A DNA stretch of 64,000 bases from Rugalucina vietnamica (Eukaryota; Mollusca; Bivalvia; Lucinida; Lucinidae), in contig OZ024872.1 of NCBI GenBank assembly GCA_964017185.1, positions 58,955,817-59,019,816 on the forward strand, given 5' to 3'. The translations under genes were made by a program, and so were the position numbers. The notes under the pieces are model-generated. The model saw only the letters and a program-made list of their open reading frames with translations, did not search any database and was not told the DNA's origin. Position 1 is the stretch's first letter. The number at the start of each line of letters is the position of its first letter. Below, piece after piece: positions 54,264-64,000 of this stretch.

Positions 54264-55289
54264 CACTGAAAAAAAGTTATAAGAGGCCACTTTTCAAACT
54301 CATTTTTAATGCATAACCCATGTGCAAAATTGAATGATTTTTAGCCTAAAGACGAGTCTTTCAAGTAAGTAAAGTTACAAAGTGTTCAGAAATAATTTTC
54401 TTTCACTAAACGCGTTTTTCGCATTAAAGTGCAAAAATCAATGTTTTTGAATAAAAATTGGTTAAAGCGCAAAATTTATTAAAATAAGGAACGGGTGTCA
54501 TCAAAGGGGCCATTCCAGGTTGGAAAAACATCAAGCATTCGAATTTTCTCAACTTATAAATTTTTTACGCATTTTTAAAAAATCGCTATTTTCGAGATTT
54601 TTTGAAAAATCAACAATGTACCTCTTAAACATGTTAATCCCTATAAATTCACTTTTTGAGGCCTTGAAATGAGAAATATACATCGAAAAAGCTGTATTAT
54701 ACGATTTTCGAGGACAAACAGGTCACGACTGCCGCACACTTCGGGTTTCAATTCCAAATTTTAACGACCAAAATAACAAAATCTGTGGACGATTTTTAAA
54801 ATTTTCATAATCTATCAGAGTCAAGTCAAACATAAATAATCGCTGAAAATTTCAATGCCGTGCTGCTGCTAATAATGCAACCAGAGAAGAACAAAGTTGG
54901 TATGCAAGTTGCATACAAAAGCAAATTCCTGTTATTCATGTTGCTGTCTTCTTGATTTACAAAACTGAAACGAAAATCCTTATTGCAGCAACACATATAA
55001 CATGATTTTATCATACATCGTAGCAGTCAATAACACTTTCAAATAAGTTAAAATATAAAACAAAAACGTCGTAATATGACATTTAATTTGATGTTAATAA
55101 AGTGTCACTTTTTGAATTGAGGGTAGCTTTACTCATGCTTCGTCTGTGTGAAAAGTACCACACAGGAAGTCACAGAGCCACTGTTAGACATTGGTTTATT
55201 CATATGACCATGCATTGTAATTGATCGTATTTTACTTCCTGAACTAGCAGGAAAAATATAAAGCGGCCTCTTATAACTTTTTTTCAGTG
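54264..55289. mobile_element. 1-kb TIR element (CACTGAAAAAAAGTTAT ends), block B only
   Basis: Inverted ends CACTGAAAAAAAGTTATAAG...AGGCC (about 30 bp, one mismatch), with TA on each side as a possible target duplication. AT-rich interior, no transposase frame. Confidence 0.8.
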
Positions 55290-55557
55290 TACTTTTGTAT
55301 ATAATTTTTGCTTATTCATGGTCCAGTCAAAATCCAGGTAATGTGGTCAGAAAAAATCAATATAGGCAGAAATTAGTGGCAATTAGCCCTGAAAAATACT
55401 TAAAGCGTTCTGTTTGAATACAGAAAATAGAAGGTTTTTATTTATAGGATAACCCTGAAAATTCGTGCAGAATGTGCACAATTTAATTAGCTTTCCAACA
55501 GTGTAAATTTTATTGACATAATATTTAAACTTTAAGAGAAGTACTGCGCACCAAAAT

Positions 55558-55768
55558 TGTACTGCTGGATGGTACTTTTTTCTATTTTTACTGTATTTCA
55601 TATTATTAAGAGGGTCAAACTTTATTAAATTAAAATAACTTTATGATAATGTTACTCTACCAACATTGTACTGCTGGATGGTTCTTTTTTCCATTTTTAC
55701 TGTATTTCATATTATTAAGAGGGTCAAACTTCATTAAATTAAAATAACGTTATGATAATGTTACTCTA
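55558..55768. repeat. Tandem duplication, ~111-bp unit x2
   Basis: Both units contain TGTACTGCTGGATGG, ATTATTAAGAGGGTCAAACT and GATAATGTTACTCTAC. Confidence 0.85.
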
Positions 55769-56147
55769 CAGTCTTCTCTCTTTTATAATATTTAAAATTA
55801 TTGAACTTAAATGTCCCATTAATTTGCTTTATCATACACCAATTAACCATGTTTTCAAAAAATTTTACTATGTTATTGAATAGGCAAGTCAATTAGGGAT
55901 TATTGGTTTCATGGTTTACCTGGAGGACAACGCTTTATCTAAATACGCCAGGTCCAAAGTGTGGACAGAGCTACCGCAGTCAATTTAACTACGGTTGGTC
56001 ATGAATGAGTATCTATCAACCGTGTTTATCATATGATAGTGTAATCATTCTTAAATATTTTGCTCTATTGTGTGATTTAATCAGCTGCTGTTTTGCCATA
56101 CAATGATTTTTGAATATTTTTCATTGTTGAGATAATTACAGGTCTCT

Positions 56148-56335
56148 GTCCTAGGTTCCTGGATAGCAGGATAACGCACTCGCTTGGCAACTCTGCGATC
56201 CAGGTTCGAATCCGGGTCAAGTGGTAGTTGTCGCACGTCCAGGTTCGGTTTTTTTTTCGGGTTCTCCGGTTTCCTCCACCACGTTTGACCAGATAACGCC
56301 AACATCCGCGCCTTCATGAGCTTTCTGTGTAATTG
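56148..56335 (+). mobile_element. tRNA-derived SINE with V-SINE-like 3' segment
   Basis: A-box-like TAGCAGGATAACGCA and B-box GGTTCGAATCC mark the tRNA-related head. TTCGGGTTCTCCGGTTTCC followed by TCCACC resembles the conserved domain of V-type SINEs. It lies in gene X copy B intron 1. Confidence 0.65.
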
Positions 56336-56399
56336 AAGTAAAACAAATTGAGTTTAATTATTTTTTGCCCTAGGACATCTAAACGCCAAGCTCTTTGAA

Positions 56400-56500
56400 A
56401 TCATTTTCAATTTCTCAAACAACAAAATCCATTATTCAATTAATGAAATTCACGTGCCAAATGAACACCAGTTTTGGCTAAAATATGTCGTCGTCTTTGG
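56400..56500 (+). pseudogene. Eroded remnant of gene X exon 2, copy B
   Basis: Aligns by eye with 15930-16030 (GGACATCT/GAACATCT, CTCAAACAACAAA, TGAAATTC/TGAAATTAGCG). No AG at the acceptor and early stops. Confidence 0.4.
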
Positions 56501-56984
56501 TCAATGCAACGAGACGCAACACACCCTGACTGTTTTTTTCTTAAAAATTCGTACATAAGAATGTCTGTCGGTATGTAATTTTAAAATGACTGGTTTATTG
56601 TTCACAGCAGATAATTTGACATAGTCCAAAAACCCTGCATTTGTGCATTCGTGCATAGGTACGTACACCTTACACATTTAATTTTTATTAATGTTTACGA
56701 GACAGTAGCTCCGGAAATTCTTCTAACTACAAGTAATTTCCGTAAAATTTAGGACAGCAAAGGACCTCTTTCCAAGTATAAATAAGTCGGTGATTCCGAA
56801 TGTACTCTTTTTTCGAGGACAAGACAAGATACTGTTTGTGTCAAGCCCCAAAGAGCCAATTAGTGGTATGTGATAATCTTGCTGCTCCCAATATGTTAAC
56901 AAAATGTTACAACAAAACAACACTTATTCTTTTAATAATTAAGACTGGAGTCAGTTCAGCATCAGCCAACTGTTGAGTTTTCCA

Positions 56985-57465
56985 CATGCCGAAGCTGTGG
57001 CACCATATGCCCAAACTGTGGCACCACATGCCCAAGTTGTGGCACCACATGCACAAACTGTGGCATCACATGCACAAATTGTGGCACCACATGCACAAAC
57101 TGTGGCACCACATGCACAAATTGTGGTACTACATGCCCAATTTGTGGCACCACATGCACAAATTGTGGTACCACATGCCCAAGCTGTGGCACCACATGCA
57201 CAAACTGTGGCACCACATGCACAAATTATGGCACCACATGCCCAAACTGTGACACCACATGCCCAAACTGTGGCACCACATGCACAAACTGTGGCACCAC
57301 ATGCCCAAATTATGGCACCACATGCCCAAACTATGGCACCACATGCACAATCTGTGGCACCACATGCACAAATTGTGGTACCACATGCCCACACTGTGGC
57401 ACCACATAAACAAATTGTGATACCACATGCCCAAACTGTGGCACTACATGCCCAAATTGTGGAAT
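56985..57465. repeat. 21-bp minisatellite, about 23 units
   Basis: Unit TGTGGCACCACATGC(C/A)CAAA(C/T), slightly variable. Because 21 is a multiple of 3, several frames stay open on both strands (heptads such as CGATVWA or HAQTVAP). Copy 0 has only a single CACATGCCCAAACC at about 16880, so the array expanded in block B. Confidence 0.95.
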
Positions 57466-58231
57466 CTAATATCTCAATTTTTCCGTCGTTACTTGAACTC
57501 CCTTGCCAAAGAATGCGTAATGACATTTGATATGGATATTCCCTGAGTGTGGATTTTTGTCTTGCGTGTCCCGATAGAAGATCAACTTTATCATATGAAT
57601 TCTTTCTTTGATGTAACAAGATTCAAATGAATTAATTAGAAGTCATTATTCCAGAATACAATGTTGTTTTCCCATAGGACAATATTGCACAAGTACATAT
57701 GAGGCACTTCATTTCATTATTTTTACTAGTCTTTTTTAAAATCACTCTTGAGCTCTGGAAAATGTTTATAATTTCTACAATGATTTAATTTGTGTTGTTA
57801 CATCACTGGTGTTTTAACGTCCACGTCCAGCCCTTGAGCTAAAGACCATACGAATACTTGTTGGAAAGAAACCTGCCAGGATGGAAATGTCTGAATCGTT
57901 CCTAAGTAAGCAATTGCAAAATGTACGCGTCCACTCGAGCGATTACAAAACGTAAGGCTAAGTTTGAAAGGCTTTCCATCAAAGTGCCATCCAGTGCTTT
58001 ATGTAATCTGCATGTGTTTCGGTTTTACCTACTGACTCATGAGTAATTTACGTGCAACAGAAGAAACTGGCGGAACGTAATAACGTCCTATGGGAGTCTA
58101 GTCCTATACAAGGGGATTGGTATTAATTAATCATTTTATTGAAATCTTGTATCTTCAAGAATAAAGTCGAGTATGCTTATTACTGCCTTTATCTTGATTA
58201 AATCTCGGGAGCATCAAGGTTATCAACTACG

Positions 58232-58700
58232 TATTCTAACACACCTCGCCTATATAGCCAATGGTAAAACACGTGTTATATTGTGCAACAATTTCACTGG
58301 GCGAATAAGCGTGACGTTACTTTGCGGCATTTGTGACGTCAGCTATCCCACAAAGCAGCGTTAGACGGTGAAACGTCGTTTTAGCGCACAACAAACGTAA
58401 TAAGTGTGTGTAAATACCAGCATAACAGTCAAATATTTGGCGGGATATCTGCAATGCAATGGCGGAAGCTGAACGATATCGACGGTTTCAGCAACATTTA
58501 TTCCGTTTATTGTGTGTTAGAATCGAAATAGATCAGCTCAAGTGCGTGAATTGTTGAGTAATAATTCACTGTTTGTCGGTCAGTTGTATGAAGATAAATC
58601 ACTCGCGCTACGCGCTCGTGATTTGATCTTCTTTACAACTGACCTCCAAACAGTGAATTATTACTCAACAATTCACTGCTAGAGCTGATCTATTTCTTAA
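58232..58700. mobile_element. Foldback element family 3, full copy
   Basis: From ATTCTAACACACCTCGCC to GAGCTGATCTATTTCTTAA. The inner palindrome has AGTAATAATTCACTGTTTG facing CAAACAGTGAATTATTACTC. Copy 0 has the empty site at about 17975 (ATCAACTACAATACGG). Confidence 0.8.
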
Positions 58701-59453
58701 ACAATACGGTGGGCTAATCAGGGCTTGACGTGATATACACGCAACTTCATGTAGATGCACATGAGTGATGATCATCTGTATTATTTTAAAATCAGAGGGA
58801 AGCATCAATAATGTAGTGGTCAGTTGTTAGCTTTTGCTACAAGGGGCCGTAAGTAAGATTAGAAATTCCATATTGATGCTATTAAATTTAGTAAAATTCC
58901 AACCCAGACATCGGGCGAGAAAGAATGCACAGTACAATTAGATACGACAAAAATAACAACCCGCAAGAAGACTGGCTATTTCTCAGCGTTAGCACGCTTT
59001 GCAAACCAATGTCCACAACTTTAGTTCTGGCTTATATTTAAATGGGTTACGAGTTACGTGACATGGCTCTAATCGACGTACATATAATAGTATTATTTTG
59101 ATTTTTGGGTTTCTTCTAAACGTTTGACACTCAAAGCAAAAAAGTGCAGTGCAATTTTAAACAAAAAATAACCACATCCAACGAATAAAAGTACATGTAA
59201 ATCTCCACAAAATGAATTCTTGATCCTTTACAGACACTAAGTAAGCATCATGCTGAAGTTAATACCCAATGCTCCCACGGTTGCACCCAAAAATAATGTG
59301 CGCCATATTTTAAGGATTATTTAATTATGTCTGGAAATCTAGGTTGAATTAAAAAGTGATTACGTTTCGTTATTTCATGAAATTTGTTTTGCCAAAATAT
59401 TCTTTATAATAATTATTTAACATATGGTGGCAGAACAGGCAGATTATAATTAA

Positions 59454-59689
59454 TGAGCCACCGCATGGGAAAACAAACAATCTGCATAGGCGAAAACAAA
59501 GGTACAGATCAGCTTCGCAGTAACTGCGAAGCTGATCAGCGCCTTTGTTTTCGCTACTCGGATAGTACAATTCCTCTTCTACTTAAATCCGAAATTTCAA
59601 GCTTCTAGCTTTTTTTCTGTGACTGTACAGGCCGGTTTGTGTCGGACCTGTTCGGAAACCGCATTGTTGGTTTTTCCACGAGATGGCTC
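59454..59689. mobile_element. Foldback element family 1, ancestral copy in block X (copy B)
   Basis: Ends GAGCCACCGCATGGGAAAAC and TTTTTCCACGAGATGGCTC. Almost the same sequence as 40764-40998. Confidence 0.85.
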
Positions 59690-61314
59690 AACTGTACATA
59701 GTCTGGCATGGAACCTCACGAGCTATCAGCATATTTTCAAGCCTGCAGTCGAGTCTTCTATTTTGTAACGCTGCAACCATTTCAAAATATCTAGATAGAA
59801 AAGAGATTCTAGTCCATCTAAGCTAAAGTAATTGTGATTTAGCTTAATTCACATAGAAAGACATTCAAGATTGCGTCCGACATACAGCCCTGAACTTACA
59901 TTTCGTACCCCTGTTTAAGGTGGGTGCAGCTCCTAATTAAAGAAGTCGTTGAATAGTTATAACTTCTCTCCCAGAACTAAGTTCCCTTAAAGATTATAAA
60001 TAAAAGGGGAATCCTCAATCAAGTTAATTAGGTAAGTATAAAGTATAAGCTTTTTATATCAGGCAAGTGCAATCTTCTCAGAAATAATTAAATCTAGATG
60101 TTTTTCAGAGATCATTTTCAGAGCTGTGTGAGTAACTTCCAGTCAATATACATCTGAGGCTTATCATAGTGAAAGCCTGCTCAGGCAAAATGCAAGTTAG
60201 GTGAATATTCGAACTTTTGAATGTATGTAGGCCTATTTAGGAAGAGTTTCATTTTGTACTTGGTCTGTTTTAGACTAGCCACTAGCTTCCATATCATTCT
60301 TTTTTATTTATTTTTTCATACAGTTTTCAATTTCATTGAATTTCATTATTTGCCTTGCCTCTAACATAAAAAGTATTTCTAACTGGCTGAAGATGTCAAG
60401 ACAAGGGATAGCACCAGCAGAATCGTATCAAGATGAAGAAAACAATATATAATGCAAGAATTTACAAAACATGTACATCAAGGTCAATGAGATAATGAGC
60501 TAGACTAGGCCTGTTTAGCATCACTGTGATGCCATAAATGCTACATACGCGCTATGTCATATGTACGTACTTAACTTGAAAGTCTCGATGCACGCAATTC
60601 AATTAGTTTATTGAAGAATCTGAAACTATAGTCAAGTATTACAAATTAGTTGCCTAAAGTATGATATATTGTCTTCCAGACATAATGCTGAAAAAAGGTG
60701 TCCTTTCAAATAAAGTGTGAAAAAATGATACTTAATTCAATTTCAATTAATCGCATGACTCAATAAGAAATCGTTTATAAAAAGACTTTGTCTAATGAGC
60801 TAAAATTGACCTGGCCAAAACGAGTTGTTCTACAGATAGTTGTGTTTGGAAATGATGCCATACGACTTCATCATATAAACAAAGTCCGTCGATGCATAAC
60901 GTCACCATTGCTCTTTATCTGACACGCAATTCAGAACAAGTTTATTTTCATAAGGTATTAAATTACCGAAGATGACCTTTAAAATTTATCAACAAATTAT
61001 AGAAGGATTCCGTGGCTCACTGGGATTTGACAAGAAATTGATTGGCTGTATTACGAATCCCCACTAACCAACTGATACTGAGTATATATAACCTTTCCTC
61101 TATATTCATACCAGAACGCGACCGCTTTGCTTGGCGTATGAATAAGAACATTTTCTATTCAGCTGTTTAAAGCTGGTTCGTATAATAAAGTTTATTCCAA
61201 AATTAACCCGTTTAAGGGGTTAAGATAGTTGGCGCGACCGACTCTAATGTATAATTCCAATCTCCCGGAACCTCGTATCTCGCGACCATTTATTCTTGCT
61301 TTCGGAACTCTTCG

Positions 61315-61440
61315 CCTCCCCCCCCCCACCCCCCCCCCCCCCAAAAAAAAAAAAAATAAATAAAATAAAAAAAAAAATAATAATCAAAAATAAAAAAAAT
61401 AATAAATAAATAAATAAAATAAAAATAAAAAAAAACGACC
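61315..61440. repeat. Homopolymer-rich tract: poly(C) then A-rich AAATA repeats
   Basis: About 30 C with one A, then about 110 bp of A with scattered T/C. The chance frame on the opposite strand is only Phe/Ile/Leu/Gly and is not a gene. Confidence 0.9.
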
Positions 61441-62565
61441 TACCGACTCTAAAATTTTTGCCACGATACAGGAAACACACATATTTTTTTTTGCCTTAGT
61501 TAAGTCGAAGATAGTGGCTGAGTCTGACTGCAAATTTTAGATTTTCTTTTCCAAGAGTCGTCAATGAAAAGGATTGATACTACTGTAAAGTATTAATGCC
61601 ATGGTAGTAAAATCGTGGATGTGGAGCATCTTCCTCAAAAAAAAAAAAAAGTTAACAATCCCATTCATTGCTTTGAGTCATGATAGTTCGCAGCAGAAGG
61701 AGCCGTCATTTCCTTTTTGATATGGTCTTATTGTGTTTATGGTGTTATAGCATGTAATATTTTATTAGTTGTGTCTCGGCGTCGATTTTGTTTTCCACAA
61801 ACTGTTAATATCGTAAATCTTCATTTCAGGTTGTGTTGCAAGGGGTAAGTTGTTGTACCCAACATATGAGATAGTATTACTGTTAGTATTAGAACTGTCG
61901 TGACAATGAGGTTGATCCTGATAACATCAGTGACCGGCCACTGTCTGTGTAATTGATTTCTTTGTGCTCCGTGTATACCATTCTTAAGGCAAGATTTCAC
62001 GGACATTTTTTCTTTCACAAACTAACTAAATTTGTCGCAGAAAAATATGCTCGTGTAAATTCAATTCTGTGGCGAAGTTTCATTATCAAATATCTGTGAC
62101 AAAGGTGAGCTTGCTAAGTAATATAAATAATCTTTGCTGTGTGTGAACGCAAACTCATTGCCAAAGTTTCTGTGTCAATTAATCTTCGTCAAAGAAAAAT
62201 TGTCCGTGGAAACTTGGCCTCACGACATTCGTTACACAGAACTGAAACAAAGCTTGAAAACAATCCCACGTGGGATTGAAACCCATATAAGAAATGTAAT
62301 GCTTTGTACTTAGCAGTAATATTTTAGTTGTGTTATTGTTTTCCAAATAATCCTAAAAATAAATGTGTTATTATCATCACTTTCATCAATAAGATAAGTC
62401 ACAGTCTAAAACATGATCAACATAATCATTCACCCAGAAAAATCTCAGACGATTGCTTCAGCAAAACACTTGATACCTTTTTTTCCTGGTTGTATTCAAG
62501 GGTTAGTAAATTGATCAAAGGTCATTCCCGCTTTTTGCGTTAGCTGGTTTACTGAACCTCCTATT

Positions 62566-62733
62566 GTAATTGCTATTTCTCCAGTTGGCCGTCTTAGTCC
62601 GGCACAGAAACCTGGAATATCAGCCAAAGCGTGCATACCGTCTATAGAAAATGTTTTTGCTTTTTTTTTGAAAGAGGATACAAAGTACATTACAATACCA
62701 ATTGATGCCACTCTGGCATCCTTGGGCAACTCG
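62566..62733 (-). CDS. Possible orphan coding exon of unknown function
   Basis: On the - strand an acceptor (TTGATTTCAG ending at 62734) opens a 56-codon frame of protein-like composition: ELPKDARVASIGIVMYFV, then IDGMHALADIPGFCAGLRRP and GEIAITIGG. It runs up to the edge of block X copy B. I do not recognise it and no convincing donor follows, so it may be a remnant cut by the duplication junction. Confidence 0.25.
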
Positions 62734-62739
62734 CTGAAA

Positions 62740-63110
62740 TCAAGATGGCGTCCAAGATGGCGGCCTTACGGATTATTTACATGAAATGAAACCATATAAC
62801 ACTCGTATTATTTTTAAATTGCTTTCATGGTCAATAAGTTGTGAAGTTAAATCATATGAATCATTTCGTCATTGGACAGTTTGTTAGATACAAGATGGCA
62901 TCCAAGATGGCGGCCAAAGGTGTTATTTACATGAAATTGACACAAATAACACTCATATTATTTCTAAATTGCTCTTTTATGGTCAGTAAATTGTAAAAAT
63001 AAATGATATGCATCATTTCATAATTGGACAGTTTGCTAGATACAAGATGGCGTCCAAGATGGCGGCCAAAATAGTTTATTTAAATGAAAGTAACACAAAA
63101 TACACCCCTG
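62740..63110. repeat. ~150-bp tandem repeat, three units, each with paired YY1-like motifs
   Basis: Each unit contains CAAGATGGC(G/A)TCCAAGATGG followed by CGGCC (starts about 62741, 62891, 63043), then TTATTTACATGAAA and a run ending GACAGTTTG(C/T)TAGATA. Confidence 0.8.
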
Positions 63111-64000
63111 TAGTTTATGAATTGCGATCAAGGTCATAAAATGGAAAATTAAAGTATATACATCCTTGAACATAATATTACAACATATCAATTTGATGTA
63201 TCCCTAAATGACAACAAAGGAGATAATCATACTGTAAAAATAACGAACATCTGTGATATTTTTTCTCTTTTATAGTTACTGAATTTTTGCATATTGTGAA
63301 ACAAGCCACTGCCAAAACACGTGGTAGACATGCATTAGAGAGAAATTTGTTGGATAACTTTTGATTGTTGGATGCCGAGATTGCTCAGGGGCATTGTTCA
63401 AATTCGTGAGATATCTACAGATATACCTTTACAGATACATGTTCAATTATGCTATCACATCCTAGTTGTAGTGGTTTCACATGCATATCCCGAAAAATCA
63501 AACAAGATGTTAACAGCGTAATGTCTTTCCTCTACCTGAGATAGTCATCAACATATTGTATCTGGGAAAAATATGACCTAATATAGCATAGAGTAACCCT
63601 GTTAAGTGAGGATTGACCAGGAGTACAAACAATGCGGAGTCCGCCATATCTAGACAAAGAAAACCAGTAAGCGATATTATCACCAAGTACGCTTATCCAA
63701 CAACTGAGTTTTTGTTCCCTTCTTTTCATTTATTTTGTCGGCCGTGAATGCCTTTTCGGACACAGCTGGAGAGAATGGTATCCGGCTCGGTGGCGGAGTA
63801 CAATTATTAGATATGCAGTTGCAAGAACGCCAATACATACTAATCATCATTGTGAACAGTTACTAATTCATGTAAGTCTTATTTTGTTTTCATGTATGCC
63901 TTTCTGCAATGGTGTATGTGAAAAATCATTACTTTTAAATGAATAAGATTCATAAAAGACATTGTGTAAGGCCCGTAGTGGAACAACGCACGACCAACCA
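63111..64000. other. Right end of window, no feature identified
   Basis: AT-rich sequence, no long frame, no known repeat family from this window and no RNA gene recognised. Confidence 0.5.

Larger units (their letters stand above)
52140..62570. repeat. Segmental duplication block X, copy B
   Basis: Colinear with copies 0 and A. Additions relative to copy 0 include a 1-kb TIR element (54264-55289), a tandem repeat (55558-55768), a SINE (56148-56335), an expanded 21-bp minisatellite (56985-57465) and a family 3 foldback element (58232-58700). Homology ends at GAACCTCCTATTGTAATTGC. Confidence 0.8.

Noticed and set aside
56160-56225. Possible tRNA gene
   Set aside because: Same reason: a tRNA-like head of a SINE, followed by a V-SINE-like segment.
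56985-57465. CRISPR-like array of short repeats
   Set aside because: Units are directly adjacent with no unique spacers, and the DNA is eukaryotic.
56951-57619. Long frame of CGAT/WACGA heptads, cysteine-rich
   Set aside because: It comes only from a 21-bp minisatellite; equivalent frames are open on both strands and there is no start context or splice structure.
61244-61480. 78-codon frame rich in Phe, Ile and Gly
   Set aside because: Translation of poly(C)/A-rich low-complexity DNA.

Overview
This is animal nuclear DNA, most likely from a bivalve mollusc. It is AT-rich, has spliced genes with GT/AG introns, and is crowded with foldback and other non-autonomous repeats, tRNA-derived SINEs and LINE remnants. 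Host coding sequence is only a few percent of the window. The bivalve call is an inference from the repeat types and from the tandem cGAS-like genes, a family known to be expanded in bivalves.

Left part (1-9.1 kb, + strand): the 3' end of an RNF216/TRIAD3-like RBR ubiquitin ligase. Exons at 1-106, 1721-1828 and 2795-2937 are followed by two alternative in-phase last exons, 4115-4176 and 7016-7215. The introns are filled with repeats. From 9 to 13.7 kb there is only repeat sequence and no recognisable gene.

Main part (13.7-62.6 kb): a tandem segmental duplication. A block called X here occurs three times (about 13.69-22.03, 37.68-47.10 and 52.14-62.57 kb). Each copy has a TATA/Inr core promoter, a four-codon upstream ORF and a 47-bp first coding exon on the + strand. 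Two of the copies (A and B) have a cGAS-like receptor (Mab-21 fold nucleotidyltransferase) on the - strand upstream of X, so the two genes are divergent, about 2.4-2.7 kb apart. Both receptors keep the GS motif and the three catalytic acidic residues and lack the cGAS zinc-ribbon insertion. In both, the apparent stop is produced by reading into an intron: a conserved, in-phase final exon of 16-18 codons lies about 0.6-0.7 kb downstream. Only the left X copy (copy 0) has an open second exon, giving a 70-residue protein; the exon is absent from A and eroded in B. Copy 0 has no receptor beside it.

Between copy 0 and receptor A (22.4-31.5 kb) lie two 5'-truncated non-LTR retrotransposons on the - strand. 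One has an intact 949-codon frame; the other is broken. The three X copies act as each other's empty sites, so several mobile elements can be bounded exactly. The right end (62.57-64 kb) has a roughly 150-bp tandem repeat carrying paired YY1-like motifs and no clear gene.

Possible biology (inference): a tandemly amplified nucleic-acid-sensor locus in which a cGAS-like receptor is paired head to head with a very small protein of unknown function. No alignments, domain searches or expression data were available; all similarities were judged by eye.
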